64,000 bases of DNA from Pieris napi (GCF_905475465.1 NC_062256.1:8751662-8815661); one strand, 5' to 3'. Shown: positions 46,594 through 58,034, counted from the first letter of the stretch. Numbers and translations are program-made. Notes: generated from the sequence alone by a model not told the origin.

Positions 46594-47179
46594 ATAAATT
46601 TAAAGAAATCACCGAACACTACTTTGTTTACGCAGTGCTTTGTTTTGTTTTGATAAAACTACGTCAAATGTTGTGTATAATAAAGTTCTAAGACACTGAA
46701 GTTCTAGAAATAAATCTCTTCTCTAATATTATAGAAGAAAGTTTTGCATTTTGAATATTGTTTTTATTTTTAACAATTTATAATAATCAAGCTAAACCTT
46801 CAGTGATTAAAAAAGTTCTTTCATTACTTACTTGTAATCATAATTTTTTCAATACCTGTAGAGTATTTTAATGTTCCAAATTTGTAAATTTATATTAAAA
46901 TTTACCAATGTCGGACATTCTTCGTAAATGATGCTAAGAATTTAATAATGTATTAGATATATATTCGTTGTAAAATAAAATCTGTATATGTATTTATTAA
47001 ATTATGAATGTAAGTGTGTAACTTATAATCGGAAAGGAAGTAATTAAAAAGTAATAATACTAAGTAAAATAAAGCTTTTATGTTAGCAAAAATATATCTA
47101 TAGTCCGACTTAGTAGACTTTCCACTACCAGGAGATAGGTATCGCGAGTGAAACCGCAAATAAAAAAGTAAAAAATTAT
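46594..47179. other. unassigned AT-rich intron sequence
   Basis: No feature recognised. Confidence 0.35.
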
Positions 47180-47350
47180 TTCATCATATAGGTAACATAA
47201 CGTACACTTATGACTCGTCAGTAAAGAAATACATATTAATGCTTCTAATTTTACATTTACTGCCAGTTCTCAAATCAAGGGCGTAGAACGGAAGAGAAGA
47301 ACTGGCAATAAACTCTCCGCCACTCTTTTTAATCGCCTTCTTTTTATAGG
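47180..47350 (-). repeat. LINE family B 3' tail
   Basis: The minus frame reads KKSGGEFIASSSLPFYALDL. The tail begins near catataggtaacataacgtac. Confidence 0.8.
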
Positions 47351-47399
47351 TATGGTGAAATAGGAGCAAGTACTTACATTTTCGTAGGAACAACACGCA

Positions 47400-47977
47400 A
47401 ACAGATAGTCGAAATAACTAACATCACCGCATACACGAATTCAAGTACGACCAGTCACCATATGAATATGAATAATAAAAGACTTGATTAAAATACATTT
47501 ATTATACAGTGGCTTTTGCTTCCGGTAAGAGTACAATAAAAAGCTTTCGTTTATATATTTTAGAATACGTCAATTTCTTTTGACGAATGACTCTATCAAA
47601 TAGGGATTTCTAAGGGATCTTCCGATATTTGAATGACAAAATGTCAAGGCAATGAATACGTTTATAGCAAATGGAACTGTCGGCTATCCAATTCCAGTGT
47701 ATTGCTAGTGACGTGATGTCTACTGATGTATATTTTTGTATTGATATCGCCGATGCGAGCTTACCTCACAATATTCTATTTTACTTACGATTTTATTCTT
47801 TCCCGAATTATTTACACCCGAAGGAGGTTATTGTGAGGATACCGTCGCTTACTGATTATATTATAGTAGGTATATAGTATATAAACTCTGCGAAAAAAAT
47901 AAAAAAGGTTCTTAGGTCGATTTCAGTTACTTAATGAAATTTAATTGTATGACGTAGTCTGTATACTGATTGTGTTT
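47400..47977. other. unassigned intron sequence
   Basis: No feature recognised. Confidence 0.35.
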
Positions 47978-48230
47978 TTTTTTTAACCTGATGTTAAGTT
48001 ACCGACGCCCATGGACACTTTCTATGCCAGAGAGCTCGCGAGTGCGTTGCCGGCGTTTTAAGAATTTGTATACATTTTTGAAGGTCCCTAAGTCGAATTG
48101 GTTCGGTGATACATCAGAAATACAAAGTGCGTACTTGGGTCTAAGGCCGTCCTCACGATATTTTCCTTCACGAAAGAAGTTCCTAGAAGTTCATGATGCA
48201 CAGGATTCGAACATACTACCTCACTCATTA
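47978..48230 (-). repeat. LINE family A fragment joined to SINE-like debris
   Basis: A T-run, cctgatgttaagttaccgacg, gcgagtgcgttgccgg, taagtcgaattggttcgg; then from 48120 a degenerate SINE-1-like block (ggccgtcctcacgatattttccttcacg). Confidence 0.6.
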
Positions 48231-48570
48231 CATATCCAAGTTTACATATAACAACAATAAATAACATCATTTTACGCCCCAAAACATAATTTGTATCCTG
48301 ACGCTAGGTGTGCTAATTAGTGTTACATGAAAAGCTCTGAAAGCCTAATTGAATAAAATGTAGTTTGCTAACAAATTGTTATTCCAGAACTTATAATCCA
48401 GAGTTGCTTAATTTTTAATAAACGTTAAAACAGAGAATCCTCAAATGTATTTTTGATACTATCTATTTTCCGTGACATTCATTTATAAATACATCGCAAA
48501 GATAATATCATTACTGCGGCCAAGCCATTTTAATTTTTATGATAATATGAGAAATTGACCTAACAAATAA

Positions 48571-48770
48571 TTTGTGGAACCAGCTGCCCACTGAAGTATT
48601 TCCGAACCAATTCGACTTAGGGTCCTTCAAGAAAAGAGCGTACCAATTCTTAAAAGGCCGGCAACGCACTCGCGAGCCCTCTGGCATTGAGAGTGTCCAT
48701 TGGCGGCGGTATCACTTAACATCAGGTGAGCCTCCTGCCCGTGTGCCCCCCGTTCTATAATTTTTTTTTT
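48571..48770 (+). repeat. LINE family A C-terminus and 3' end, plus
   Basis: The frame reads MWNQLPTEVFPNQFDLGSFK ... RAYQFLKGRQRTREPSG with a poly-T/A end at 48760. Confidence 0.85.
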
Positions 48771-48774
48771 AATA

Positions 48775-48920
48775 AAACAATATTAAAATTAGAATACCTG
48801 TAAAAAATTGATTTCCGTGCTTGCTATGTTTACCTACAAGTCACATTAAATCTCGTATGTTATTTTTCTTATACCAATGAATTACAGTGCTGAGCATTGG
48901 CAAGCTTTTATAAATAAATA
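48775..48920 (+). repeat. LINE family D 3' UTR fragment
   Basis: tacctacaagtcacattaaatc ... gcattggcaagcttttataaat, as at 35730-35820 and 62500-62620. Confidence 0.6.
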
Positions 48921-49004
48921 AACGGCTCAAACATAAGTCTTTCCTCAAATATCGATTTTGTTCCCTTTGAAGACGATTAAAGATTTAAGCGCGCCTGGTA
49001 GGTA

Positions 49005-49105
49005 GTACCGGTGACCCCAGAGCTGGTGCTTTCCTCGCTCAACGAATAAGTATAGCAATTCAGCTACTGATGCCAGCGTTAAAGGTACACAGAACCAAAC
49101 TTTAT
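49005..49105 (+). repeat. LINE C-terminal fragment (TGDPRAGAFLAQRI type)
   Basis: ggtgaccccagagctggtgctttcctcgctcaacg. Confidence 0.6.
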
Positions 49106-49195
49106 TTTTATTATTATGTAAGAAAATTATATATAAAAATAAATTTTGAGTGTTGGTAAAGCCGACTTCCGTAAATTAATTCTTTCTTTACTTAC

Positions 49196-50032
49196 TGTTA
49201 GATATTTTGTAGACTAAGTTGGCAACACTGAGCACCTGTCTTTTAATAAACGTTTTGCGAAGTACACCATCTTTAATTTATTAGTGGCGACAAGGATGAG
49301 ATTAAATTACTATTGTTATTAAGACAGCAACCTACCTACTTGAGAATTTACCTAGGTATTCGATATATCTTAAAATCTTTAGAACACAGAGTTTATTGAC
49401 TAATTAATTAGCTTTGTAAGAGAGCTTAGCATTTAAGGGAGAAGGTGTTAGATATTTTGAAGACTAAGTTGGCAACACTGAGCAGCTGTCTTTCAATAAA
49501 CGTTTTGCGAAGTACACCATCTTTAATTTATTAGTGGTGACGAGGATGGGATTAAATTACTATTGTTATTAAGACAGCAACCTACCTACTTGAGAATTTA
49601 CCTAGGTATTCGATATATCATAAAAATCTTTAGAACACAGAGTTTATTAACTAATTAATTAGCTATGTTAGAGAGCTTAGCATTTAAGGGAGAAGGTGTT
49701 CGATATTTTGTAGACTAAGTTGGCAACACTGAGCACCTGTCTTTCAATAAACGTTTTGCGAAGTACACCATCTTTAATTTATTAGTGGTGACGAGGATGG
49801 GATTAAATTACTATTGTTATTAAGACAGCAACCTACCTACTTGAGAATTTACCTAGGTATTCGATATATCTTAAAACCTTTAGAACACAGAGTTTATTAA
49901 CTAATTAATTATCTTTGTAAGAGAGCTTAGCATTTAAGGGAGAAGGTGTTAGATATTTTGTAGACTAAGTTGGCAACACTGAGCAGCTGTCTTTGAATAA
50001 ACGTTTTGCAAAGTACACCATCTTTAATTTAT
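49196..50032. mobile_element. tandem TRIM (miniature LTR retrotransposon) array
   Basis: Four 86-bp LTRs (49196-49281, 49446-49531, 49697-49782, 49947-50032; TGTTAGATATTTTG...CTTTAATTTAT, each with AATAAA except for small variants) alternate with three internal segments of 164-165 bp. Each internal segment starts, 3 nt after the LTR, with a primer-binding site (TGGTGACGAGGATGGGATT or a variant) complementary to the 3' end of tRNA-Ser(GCU) except for 1-2 changes, and ends in a purine tract AAGGGAGAAGG. The target duplication CTTAC flanks the whole array (49191-49195, 50033-50037). There is no coding capacity. The plus orientation is opposite to the host gene. Confidence 0.92.
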
Positions 50033-50037
50033 CTTAC

Positions 50038-50202
50038 CTTATGGAATATAACCAGCAAGTCATCCAGTTTTCCATGCAAATCGCCACAGATTGTGATCTG
50101 ACTGGATATCGAGGTGGTAGCAACATTGATATTGGGCAACCTTTTCAAAGTCTGCGAGGCCTCTTTCAATATTTGAGCGACGTGCTTCGGGTGCAAACGA
50201 TG
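50038..50202 (-). CDS. rdgC: rdgC exon with first metal-binding motif GDLHG
   Basis: A 165-nt, phase-0 exon of 55 codons, from HRLHPKHVAQILKEA through ITICGDLHGKLDDLLVIFHK. GDLHG supplies the first Asp and His metal ligands of the PPP catalytic centre. RLHP...LPNI is characteristic of the PPEF subfamily rather than PP1, PP2A or calcineurin. The acceptor is TTTTCCAG. The donor is AAG|GTAAG, and those five donor bases are one copy of the target-site duplication of the TRIM array at 49196-50032. The base after the duplication is therefore transposon sequence rather than ancestral intron. Confidence 0.97.
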
Positions 50203-50526
50203 CTGGAAAAAATAAAAATATTAAAAAAGGGTAAAAGCTATTTTAATAATTATAGAGGTTTTTTTTTATCTACACTTTGCAATACATATTTCGATAGATT
50301 CAGATAACATGTCTTACACAATAATTACAAACCAATAAACTATGTTAATGTTCTTATTATTTCATGATAATAAATATGTCATTTGTATGGCTTTTATATG
50401 GCTGATTGTGCGGATTTTTATAATTAATCGATCTAAATGTACCAGTTTCTTTGCAAATTAACGATTTATATAAATAAATAAAATGTAACCTTTACATTAT
50501 ATGAAGACATTACAACTTATACCGAC

Positions 50527-50672
50527 CTTTTTCTTTCGGAACGCTTCAATCAGCAAGTCAATATCTTTTCTCTTCAATGGGAATTCGATATCTGGTCCGC
50601 GAGCCGATTTCGGGGGCGCTGTCTCATCAACGCCGCCTCCCTCGTCAGACTCTTCAGAGAATACTTGCTCCA
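50527..50672 (-). CDS. rdgC: rdgC exon (acidic linker and start of phosphatase domain)
   Basis: A 146-nt exon (2 nt plus 48 codons) after acceptor TATTCCAG. It encodes an acidic low-complexity linker (EQVFSEESDEGGG) followed by the conserved PPEF entry segment (GPDIEFPLKRKDIDLLIEAF) and ends FRKKK. The donor AAG|GTCGGT is weak, with C at +3. A better-looking GTATAAG lies 4 nt further on but would break the frame to the next exon, so the weak site is the one that fits. The next exon follows after only 324 bp. Confidence 0.93.
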
Positions 50673-50759
50673 CTGGAATATTTTTTGCTATTTATTTACA
50701 AGTATGAGAAAGTTATAAAATACTAGAAAGGAAGTTATGGTTTATCTACACTTTAAAAG

Positions 50760-51085
50760 TAATTTAAACATAAAAATGCGTGCGTACGAAGTACGTACAT
50801 GGCACAAAATATTAAAACTGTCGAAAATTAATACAAATAATAAATTTAATTTATTTCTTTAATAATAAATCACGTGGCATTTTAATTTACAACTCGTCAT
50901 TTGAGATTTCAATAAATTATTTTGCATAAAGTATAAAATACTAATATTTCATAAATTCTCATTACGAAATTTTAAAATCCCTTTTCTTCGAGAAAAACGC
51001 ATCTTCGTGACGTTAATATTATCATTATTGCGTTTCATCCGTAAAATTTTTACCCTCATGCGCCTAAAGAAGTTTTACTTCAAAA
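50760..51085. repeat. Family M-related repeat
   Basis: atgcgtgcgtacgaagtacg ... ttttgcataaagtataaaatac ... catgcgcctaaagaagttttacttc. Confidence 0.55.
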
Positions 51086-51764
51086 ATACTTCAAGTGAAC
51101 TAAAAACCAAAAGCTCCATGCACTTCAAAAACTACTGAATTGATTTTGTTGAAATATTTACTGTTCCCTAAGTTGGAAAGACCTGATTTTAATAAATGAT
51201 ACATACATTTAAATTAAGCAAACGTTGAAAGCCTAAATAAATATTCAATTCCTACAAAATACCCTATAATTAATAAAATAAGGATTATTAAAAAACTACC
51301 ATGAAATTTAAAGAAATTGATTAAAGCTACACCTACTAACTGTAATTTATGATTGAGTTCGTAATGCCCACTCGTAATCAGAGAATTCGATTCTTGCTCC
51401 AATAATATGTTTTTTAAATTTTAAATATCAACAGAATTCACTATTATTTGATATTAAATAGTCAATATATAGAATAGAAAAAATAGAAAGGACGAAAAAT
51501 CATTATTTGACCAAAACATACATAAAATGCCAAGTCGGCTTGAGTTTCTGTCACCAGCAACACTGATTTTCAATAGGCCCCTATCCCCTATCTTGGAGTG
51601 ACAGACACACTTAACAAATAGCCTAATGCTATGTAAAAATAACATGCGTTAATTCTTGAGGCTATTAAAAAGGCTTGGGTAAATTCGTAAAGTTATACAT
51701 AACTTTATACTAAAGTATAATTTTTTTCTACTATTTTTATTATTAAATACTTTTTCTTTTTTTG
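51086..51764. other. unassigned AT-rich intron sequence
   Basis: No feature recognised. Confidence 0.35.
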
Positions 51765-52815
51765 CGTCTGAGACGCAAACTAACTCCTGTGATCTCTGGC
51801 AGAATGACGAGCGCTCCACATAATGCTGAACCAGGGCCAGTTACAACCACAACGCACACACACACTTAAAACGTACCATATTCCTATTTGGAGTTTACTC
51901 CTTAAGAAACGATTTGAGTTATAAGGCCCGGTACGGAAATTTTATGAGGAGTAAAATCAAGTGTAACACGAAAAGTTGAGGCGTTATGTAGAAAGAGACA
52001 AACATATCTGTAGGATTGAACGTGTAAAAGAATGAGATGGAATACATTACACAGACTTTTCTATTTTGAATTCACGTTTTGACAGCCACGTTACAACATT
52101 GTCAGTGTTCAAAAAATAAAAGTAGATTGTCTAGCGTGGCATAGAGTTTTGTCAATAGTAATGGTCAGTGAAATAAAAACTAAAAAGATTGTTCATTCTT
52201 ATTCTTCTCTTACTATAAAGGTGACTTTGGTCACAGAAAGAAAATCCTATTTGGGCATAGATGATGTAGGTACGTTTTATTACTACTACAAACATTTATA
52301 TTATAAAAACATAATATGTTCTTACCACCCTTAGTATGAAAATATGGTCGACAGCCACAGAACATTATCGCCATCTTTGTTCTGCAGTGCATTTGACACA
52401 AGCCGAAACTATAAGCCTGGGAAACACCACAGCTTATAAAGTATGGAACGTCGTTCGTGCCGTTTTGTATAGAAATCAAGATTTATTTCAAATAATAGAC
52501 TCGCTTATTATTATTATTATTTATATTGTTTTGTAACATACTTTATGTAATACGCTTTATTGAAGTAATATAAATAATCCGAATAATTACAGATATATGT
52601 TTGTTTCTCTTATCATTTTAGCAGATGCGTTCATTTACCCTTTTTTCTATTCGATATATATCATAATTATCGTTCGTAAGGAGTAAACTCCAATCGTGCG
52701 TCGTAGCTGACACACACGCACTTTTTTTTTCTTTTCATAATGTACTGTGATTTTTCTTTTTTGATTATTATTGTGTGTTTCGTTAGTAATAAGTGCTATG
52801 TCTATTTCGAGCTTT
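51765..52815 (+). repeat. retroelement tail (family S) split by an inverted-ended insert
   Basis: gtgatctctggcagaatgac...cataatgctgaaccagggcc (51790-51850) and agtaataagtgctatgtctat (52783-52803) match 55400-55650 in order. The gap is the 51888-52693 insert. Confidence 0.55.
51888..52693. mobile_element. inverted-ended element inserted in family S tail
   Basis: TTGGAGTTTACTCCTTA at 51888 and its exact reverse ending 52693 (17 bp perfect). 806 bp. No transposase and no clear target duplication. Confidence 0.7.
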
Positions 52816-53398
52816 AAGCTTTGAGCTTTATTTTCTTGTCTTAATCACACGCCAACGCAACAGTACTCCATATGCCTACTCCCCTTAAATTATTCATACA
52901 AGGATTTGCATTTACCTAAAGTATACATTGCTATTTATCATGGTCCCAAGTGAGGATAATCCATTATTCTAACACAGACAAAAGTCCTTCTATATGGAGA
53001 TTGTGTCCTCAAAACGAATAATAAATTCGTATAATAATAGAGTTAGGTCGTGTTGTAAAATGATAATCATAAGTGTTGGAAAATGTTTCACGTAGAATTT
53101 TCATCTATTACGACAAGTATTTTATAACACTGCCACGCTTTGCTGTGGCACATTGTGATTGAATGGTTTAGAAATAAGATAGAAAACAAAGAATACATTT
53201 CATATAAGTTTAATTTTGCAATACTTGTGGGAAAAAAATGAAAATGAAAAACAAAAAAAAATATTATATATATCATGCAACAATTTCAGCTCGGTCGGTG
53301 CAGATTTTTTTGAGTTTTTGAAGATTACACAAACCAACAAAATATTTTTATATAGATATAGATTTTTAAACCAATTTTAGTTTATTTCTCTATCTATC
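52816..53398. other. mostly unassigned; possible Helitron debris
   Basis: ctgccacgctttgctgtggcac (53130) and a tatagatatagattt end hint at an old Helitron; not delimited. Confidence 0.3.
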
Positions 53399-53487
53399 GA
53401 CTCTCATCCATGAGGTCGTAGGTTCGATCCCCGGCTGTCCAATGAACTTTCTGTCTATGTGCGCATTTAACATTCGCTCGAACGTTA
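53399..53487 (+). repeat. SINE family 1, internal fragment
   Basis: cgactctcatccatgaggtcg, taggttcgatccccggctg, cattcgctcgaacg. Confidence 0.75.
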
Positions 53488-53727
53488 AAGCGCAAAGTTT
53501 GGCAGAATGTTAAGTTAACATTATTCCCAGGATAAGACACTTATACGATAAAACAGACAAGTTTCTTCGACTTATCAATGATAAGCCTTTGAAATTTTGG
53601 CACTTAATTGAAACATTTACTATGAAAGGATTTAATAACTTAAGTACAAATATTCAACAAAAGAAACGGCAATATTAAATCTAATCAAAATTATCGTAGG
53701 CGATTAGGAAAGTAATAGAAATCTTAA

Positions 53728-53790
53728 TTGCCGGCCTTTTAAGAATTGGCACGCTCTTTTCTATTCTTGAAATACCCCAAGTCTAATTAT
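53728..53790 (-). repeat. LINE family A scrap
   Basis: ttgccggccttttaagaattgg, cacgctcttttc. Confidence 0.6.
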
Positions 53791-53849
53791 TTTATTCCAT
53801 CTACAATGTTATTTAAATGTTTATATTATATATTAAAATTTAAAAAAAT

Positions 53850-53993
53850 CCGTGGCGCAGTTTTCCTTCACCGTTTCTGCGAATGTTAAATGCGCACATA
53901 GAAATAATGGACTTATTGGTGCACAGCCGGGGATCGAACCTACGACCTCAGGGATGAGAGTCGCACGCTGAGGGCACTAAGCCAACAATGCTC
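53850..53993 (-). mobile_element. SINE family 1, internally deleted
   Basis: ccgtggcgc tail directly joined to agttttccttcaccg; head ctgagggcactaagccaacaatgctc. Confidence 0.75.
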
Positions 53994-54005
53994 TTTTATA
54001 TAAAA

Positions 54006-54321
54006 CTAGCAGACCCGGCAAATTTTCTTTAGTTCAATTAAAATAACTATCTACTATAATAACAAATAAGGGTTCATCGTAGAGGGGTGACAATTAAGGG
54101 TTGTATGTATTTTTGTATGCTGTATAAAATAATAAAAACAAAAATAATTGTCTAAGAAATTTAGAGGTGGGACCACCCTAAACATTTAAGGGGATGAAAA
54201 ATAGATGTTGCCCGATTCTCAGACTTACTGAATATGCATAAAAAATTTGATAAGAATTGGTCGAGCCGTTTCGGAGGAGTATGTGAACGAACATTGTGAC
54301 ACAAGAATTTTATATATTAGA
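54006..54321 (-). mobile_element. Helitron, family H-c
   Basis: A|CTAGCAGACCCGGCAAATTT ... acaagaattttatatattagA|T. Confidence 0.85.
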
Positions 54322-55377
54322 TAATACAAAAGCTTTAAAAAACACACTTTCATAAGCTGACTGATTTAATTGTCAAGTCTCGGACATCAATATAGATAGA
54401 TAATACTCGCGTTCGATTAAAAGTCGATTTGACTGTTCAATATTTTAACAATAATTATTGTAACTTTTAATTCCACCAAATACAATGTAACTTTTAATGG
54501 AAAAGTATGGATCGGTAAAGCTTAATTATAACTTCACAATTATTTATTTGTAGTTTTAAACGTCAGTATGTTTTTGTTTCGTCTTAATATGATTTTTTAC
54601 TTCCTTTTTAATACTACACTTTTCTTCCAGGTGACTGTGGACTTCTATAGAAATGCCAACCCGGAAAGGTGGCCGTCGATACACAATCTTATACTAGAAT
54701 AATAAGTCCTGAGTACATACCTCGTTACGAAGTATCCTTAACAAGAAGAAAGGCACACAATTGGGTTTTTGAAAAAAAAAAAAATTGTGATAAAGGGAAA
54801 GATCATATATAAGTTTTATAACAAAACTATTTTTTTTTTCGCAATAATTCAAAAGTTATTTCAAAATAAGAAATAATTTTTGAATCCAGTACACCCGTGT
54901 GACGTCATAATGTTAGTTTTCACTTATTGCAGTTGATAGAAAAATAATAAGTACAGTGTTTTGATCTATTTAATTTTGTTAATTAATATTAATATTAAAT
55001 ATACTATATATATATTAATAGCCGTAAACGCTGTGCTGTTAAATTTCTTTAACATTATGACGTCACAACATGATGATCGATCATTCATGGCGCGTTTATC
55101 CCTCCTCCGTTGAAGTGTCTTCAATTAAAGTCGAATTTTAGTCGCACTTATAAGACACTTCTACTTATGCAACAAAAGTCCCACAAAATTTAGTTTTTAC
55201 CCATAAAACAAACAAATATCTACTTATTTACGTTTATTCTTATTTTTAACTTTTAATTTAATTCTATTTATTATACACCGTTACACACGATTTACTCACA
55301 CTTCTTTAATATTTATCTTTAATATTATTATTATTATTTTTCTACTTGGTATTATAATTATTTATTTTATTTTATTA
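54322..55377. other. unassigned; contains inverted TGACGTCATAATGTTA
   Basis: tgacgtcataatgtta at about 54900 and its reverse taacattatgacgtca at about 55051 face each other 135 bp apart. Probably an old MITE; ends not defined. Confidence 0.35.
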
Positions 55378-55665
55378 GAGGCGCAAACTAGCTGCTGTGG
55401 TCTCTGGCAGAATGACCAGCGCTGTGGAACTTTTTGCTCCTCAGCATAATGCTGAGCCAGGGCCAATTACAACCACAGTACACACACATTGCACACTAGA
55501 AGCGAACCGAATGGCAAAAGAAAATTTCTTAATTTTAATTTCTAATTTTTATTGTTTGTGTTGTCTTATTTTATGTTATGTTTTCTTTAAGTATTGTTAT
55601 TTTGTGTGTTTATGTGTGTGTGTTTTTGTTTGTAATAAATGTTATGTCTATGTCTTTATACTCAC
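55378..55665 (+). repeat. retroelement tail, family S
   Basis: gctgctgtggtctctggcag, cagcataatgctgagccagg, ending gtaataaatgttatgtctatg. No coding frame recognised. Confidence 0.5.
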
Positions 55666-55737
55666 GTGATTTTTATTTAAATTTCATCAATTTTTAATTG
55701 TTTATAATTAATTGAAAAAAAAATTTTTTTAAGTTTT

Positions 55738-55830
55738 TGAAGTTGTACTTCTTTAGGCGCGTTATGAAAAATTGATGAGAGTGAAATTTTACGATGCGCG
55801 CGCACCTGTGACACAAAATTGGGAGTGTGA
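55738..55830. repeat. Family M repeat, partial
   Basis: gaagttgtacttctttaggcg, gatgagagtgaaattttacg, gcgcgcgcacctgtgac. Confidence 0.6.
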
Positions 55831-55876
55831 TATAGCGTGCGCGAGCGAGATGGGAATAAGACAATCTACAAGTAAA

Positions 55877-55924
55877 AAGAAATAGAATATGCGTGAAGCT
55901 AACTTCACGCATATTCTATTTCTT
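55877..55924. repeat. perfect 22-bp hairpin
   Basis: 55877-55898 and 55903-55924 are exact reverse complements (AGAAATAGAATATGCGTGAA core) with a 4-nt loop CTAA. Confidence 0.97.
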
Positions 55925-56389
55925 AGCTTAGCAGCTTAACAAGAATTTTGTATGACCATGACAATTGACATCTGACAATGACATTTACCTTTTAAACAAA
56001 TATAGGAGTTTTAATTATTGTTTAAAATTAAAGATTATATACCTAGTTATTTTCAATATACAAGTGCGAATTTTATATGTGCGTCTGAATTATAATCAGA
56101 AGTGATTTAAATTGAATATCTAAATCAATACTAATTAATATGATAAAATATTTGTGAAAAAACTGTGCCAACCTTCCTGAGTGCTTCAATACAATTGAGG
56201 TTAACTATCCGTATGTATTATCGAGTATTATTGTTGATTAAAACTGAAACATGAACCATTATTCATTGCTTTTGTTTATTGCGTTTGTTACAGCAACTTT
56301 TTAGAAATATTCTACGACAATAAACATTTTAATAAGTACCTGCATCTCAAAAAAATTACCACATTATTTAATCATAACATGTAATTTTT

Positions 56390-57400
56390 CAGATTTAATC
56401 TAGCAAATATAAGGACAAGAGACAAAAAACAATTGATGAATCAGTAGAAGTGCACTAAATTGAATACAAAAAAAGAGTTGTCATCTTATCGCCGTGAAAC
56501 ATCAAAAACTGGAGGTGGAACAAAGCCACCATCACCTTCTCCAGACACAATGGATATGCAGAGATGATACCGCAACGGTTTGAAGTAGATTTCAATGAAT
56601 TTGATTGTGATGGTGTCGAGGTAGGAATGTTAATTATAAATATGATGTATGGTGATGTTCAAGGTTCAACCGTTCACAACAGTACTTTATTCCCCTACAG
56701 GGTAGTTAGAGATATTGTAATACCTCAAAACATCCATGTTGCACTTGTAGTACTGAAACTCTGTCCAGCCAGAAGTGAACCCATTCCCACTTATAATGGA
56801 CAGTGGGTATAATACACCTTAATACCTGAGTGCGAACCACTCACCATGATACTTAAATTAATAGATGTTATTTATATATTTCAGGATATTACAAATAAAA
56901 TCATTTTGGAAACAATTGATATCCCAAAAGCAAATAAAGCCAACAATGACAAGGTAATAAATCAGTTTTGACATAACTTGAATACTAAAAAAGCCAAACA
57001 AAGGTGTGCACAACAGTGACAACATAACTTAACAATTTCATTATTTTGTAGGATTAAAGAAAGGTTAAAGAAAATCATGTCGAACTGAACAACAAGAATC
57101 CCCAAACAACTCCAAAGAAACCTACAAGGAAGACACCGGTATTATATTTAAATTATCTCTATCTCTAAATAGAATAAAAGAAAGTTGCTATCCAGGTCTG
57201 TAGCATGTGCTACAAATTATATTATTAACACATTTATATAATTATATTAATATAAATGTGTTAAAAATTTTATAATATGAATTATAAAAAAATTTAAGTT
57301 TTGCATGGTCAGAGCTTAAATTAATATTCTCTTATTTGTTGCAGAAGCAAGTCGTAGTTTTAGTTTTGGAGAAGCCTCGTAGATGCACAACCAAGTAATG
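56390..57400 (+). pseudogene. Myb/SANT-like (Harbinger-accessory type) gene remnant
   Basis: NLANIRTRDKKQLMNQ after an acceptor-like TTTTTCAG, then in shifted frames SSYRRETSKTGGGTKPPSPS and MIPQRFEVDFNEFDCDG. The order (basic helix, RE..KTGGG.PP, short acidic stretch) is that of Myb/SANT-like DNA-binding proteins found with PIF/Harbinger transposons and domesticated copies. Further splice-like pieces follow (tatatttcag|GATATTACAAAT...GACAAG|gtaata; ttgttgcag|AAGCAAGTCG). Stops and shifts break the frame. Confidence 0.5.
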
Positions 57401-57486
57401 ATTAATTTAAAATTACAAACTGAAATGCTGATGAAGACGAAATTCTGATTCTGATGAAGATTAGAGTCACTTAAAAATAAATAGTA

Positions 57487-58034
57487 TCTATATATATAAA
57501 AGAAAGTCGTGTTTGTTACAACACTTATAACTCGAGAACGGCTGGACCGATTGCCATGGTTTTTGATTTGTTGGATTTGTTTCCGTCCCGAATAGCAGAT
57601 AAGCAATAAAATATCGGATAAGTTATCGAATAACAATAAATTAATTAATTAATTTTACGAATGCAAAAACCATATGGTGCCATCTGTTGACAAAACTACG
57701 CATCATTTTACGTCGAATTCGTGTCAGTTCAAGAAATTCCGATCTTGAGGTGAATGAGGAGATGCATAACCATGCTTTGATCCTGATCAAAAGATGTTGG
57801 ATATCAGAAAGTGCTTAACATGCAGTATCGCCATATTGACGCTAGAGAGAAGATGCCTAATGTGTAAAACTGCCATTCTTCTTTCGCTATGGCAAGCAAT
57901 AAAACATTTCTGTTTTGCAAAAAAGTTGTATTAATGTAATACTTAACATAAATGAAATCCTAAAATAAGTTAAATTAAAGTAACAACAATATTATAAGGT
58001 TGTAGGGCGGAACGAAGTTAGCCAGGTCAGTTAG
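57487..58034 (+). mobile_element. Helitron, non-autonomous, family H-d
   Basis: A|TCTATATATATAAAAGAAAG ... ACGAAGTTAGCCAGGTCAGTTAG|T. 548 bp with ctcgagaacggctggaccgat near the 5' end. Confidence 0.85.

Noticed and set aside
49199..49957. CRISPR-like array
   Set aside because: The repeats are 86 bp with 164-165 bp near-identical 'spacers' in a eukaryotic intron; spacers must differ.
49196..50032. Satellite DNA array
   Set aside because: The 250-bp periodicity alone would fit a satellite, but the primer-site, purine-tract and polyadenylation motifs in register, an LTR at both ends, and a 5-bp target duplication fit a TRIM multimer better.
51790..51860. Protein-coding exon in the ggcagaatgac block shared with 55400
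   Set aside because: No frame is conserved between the two copies; treated as a retroelement tail.
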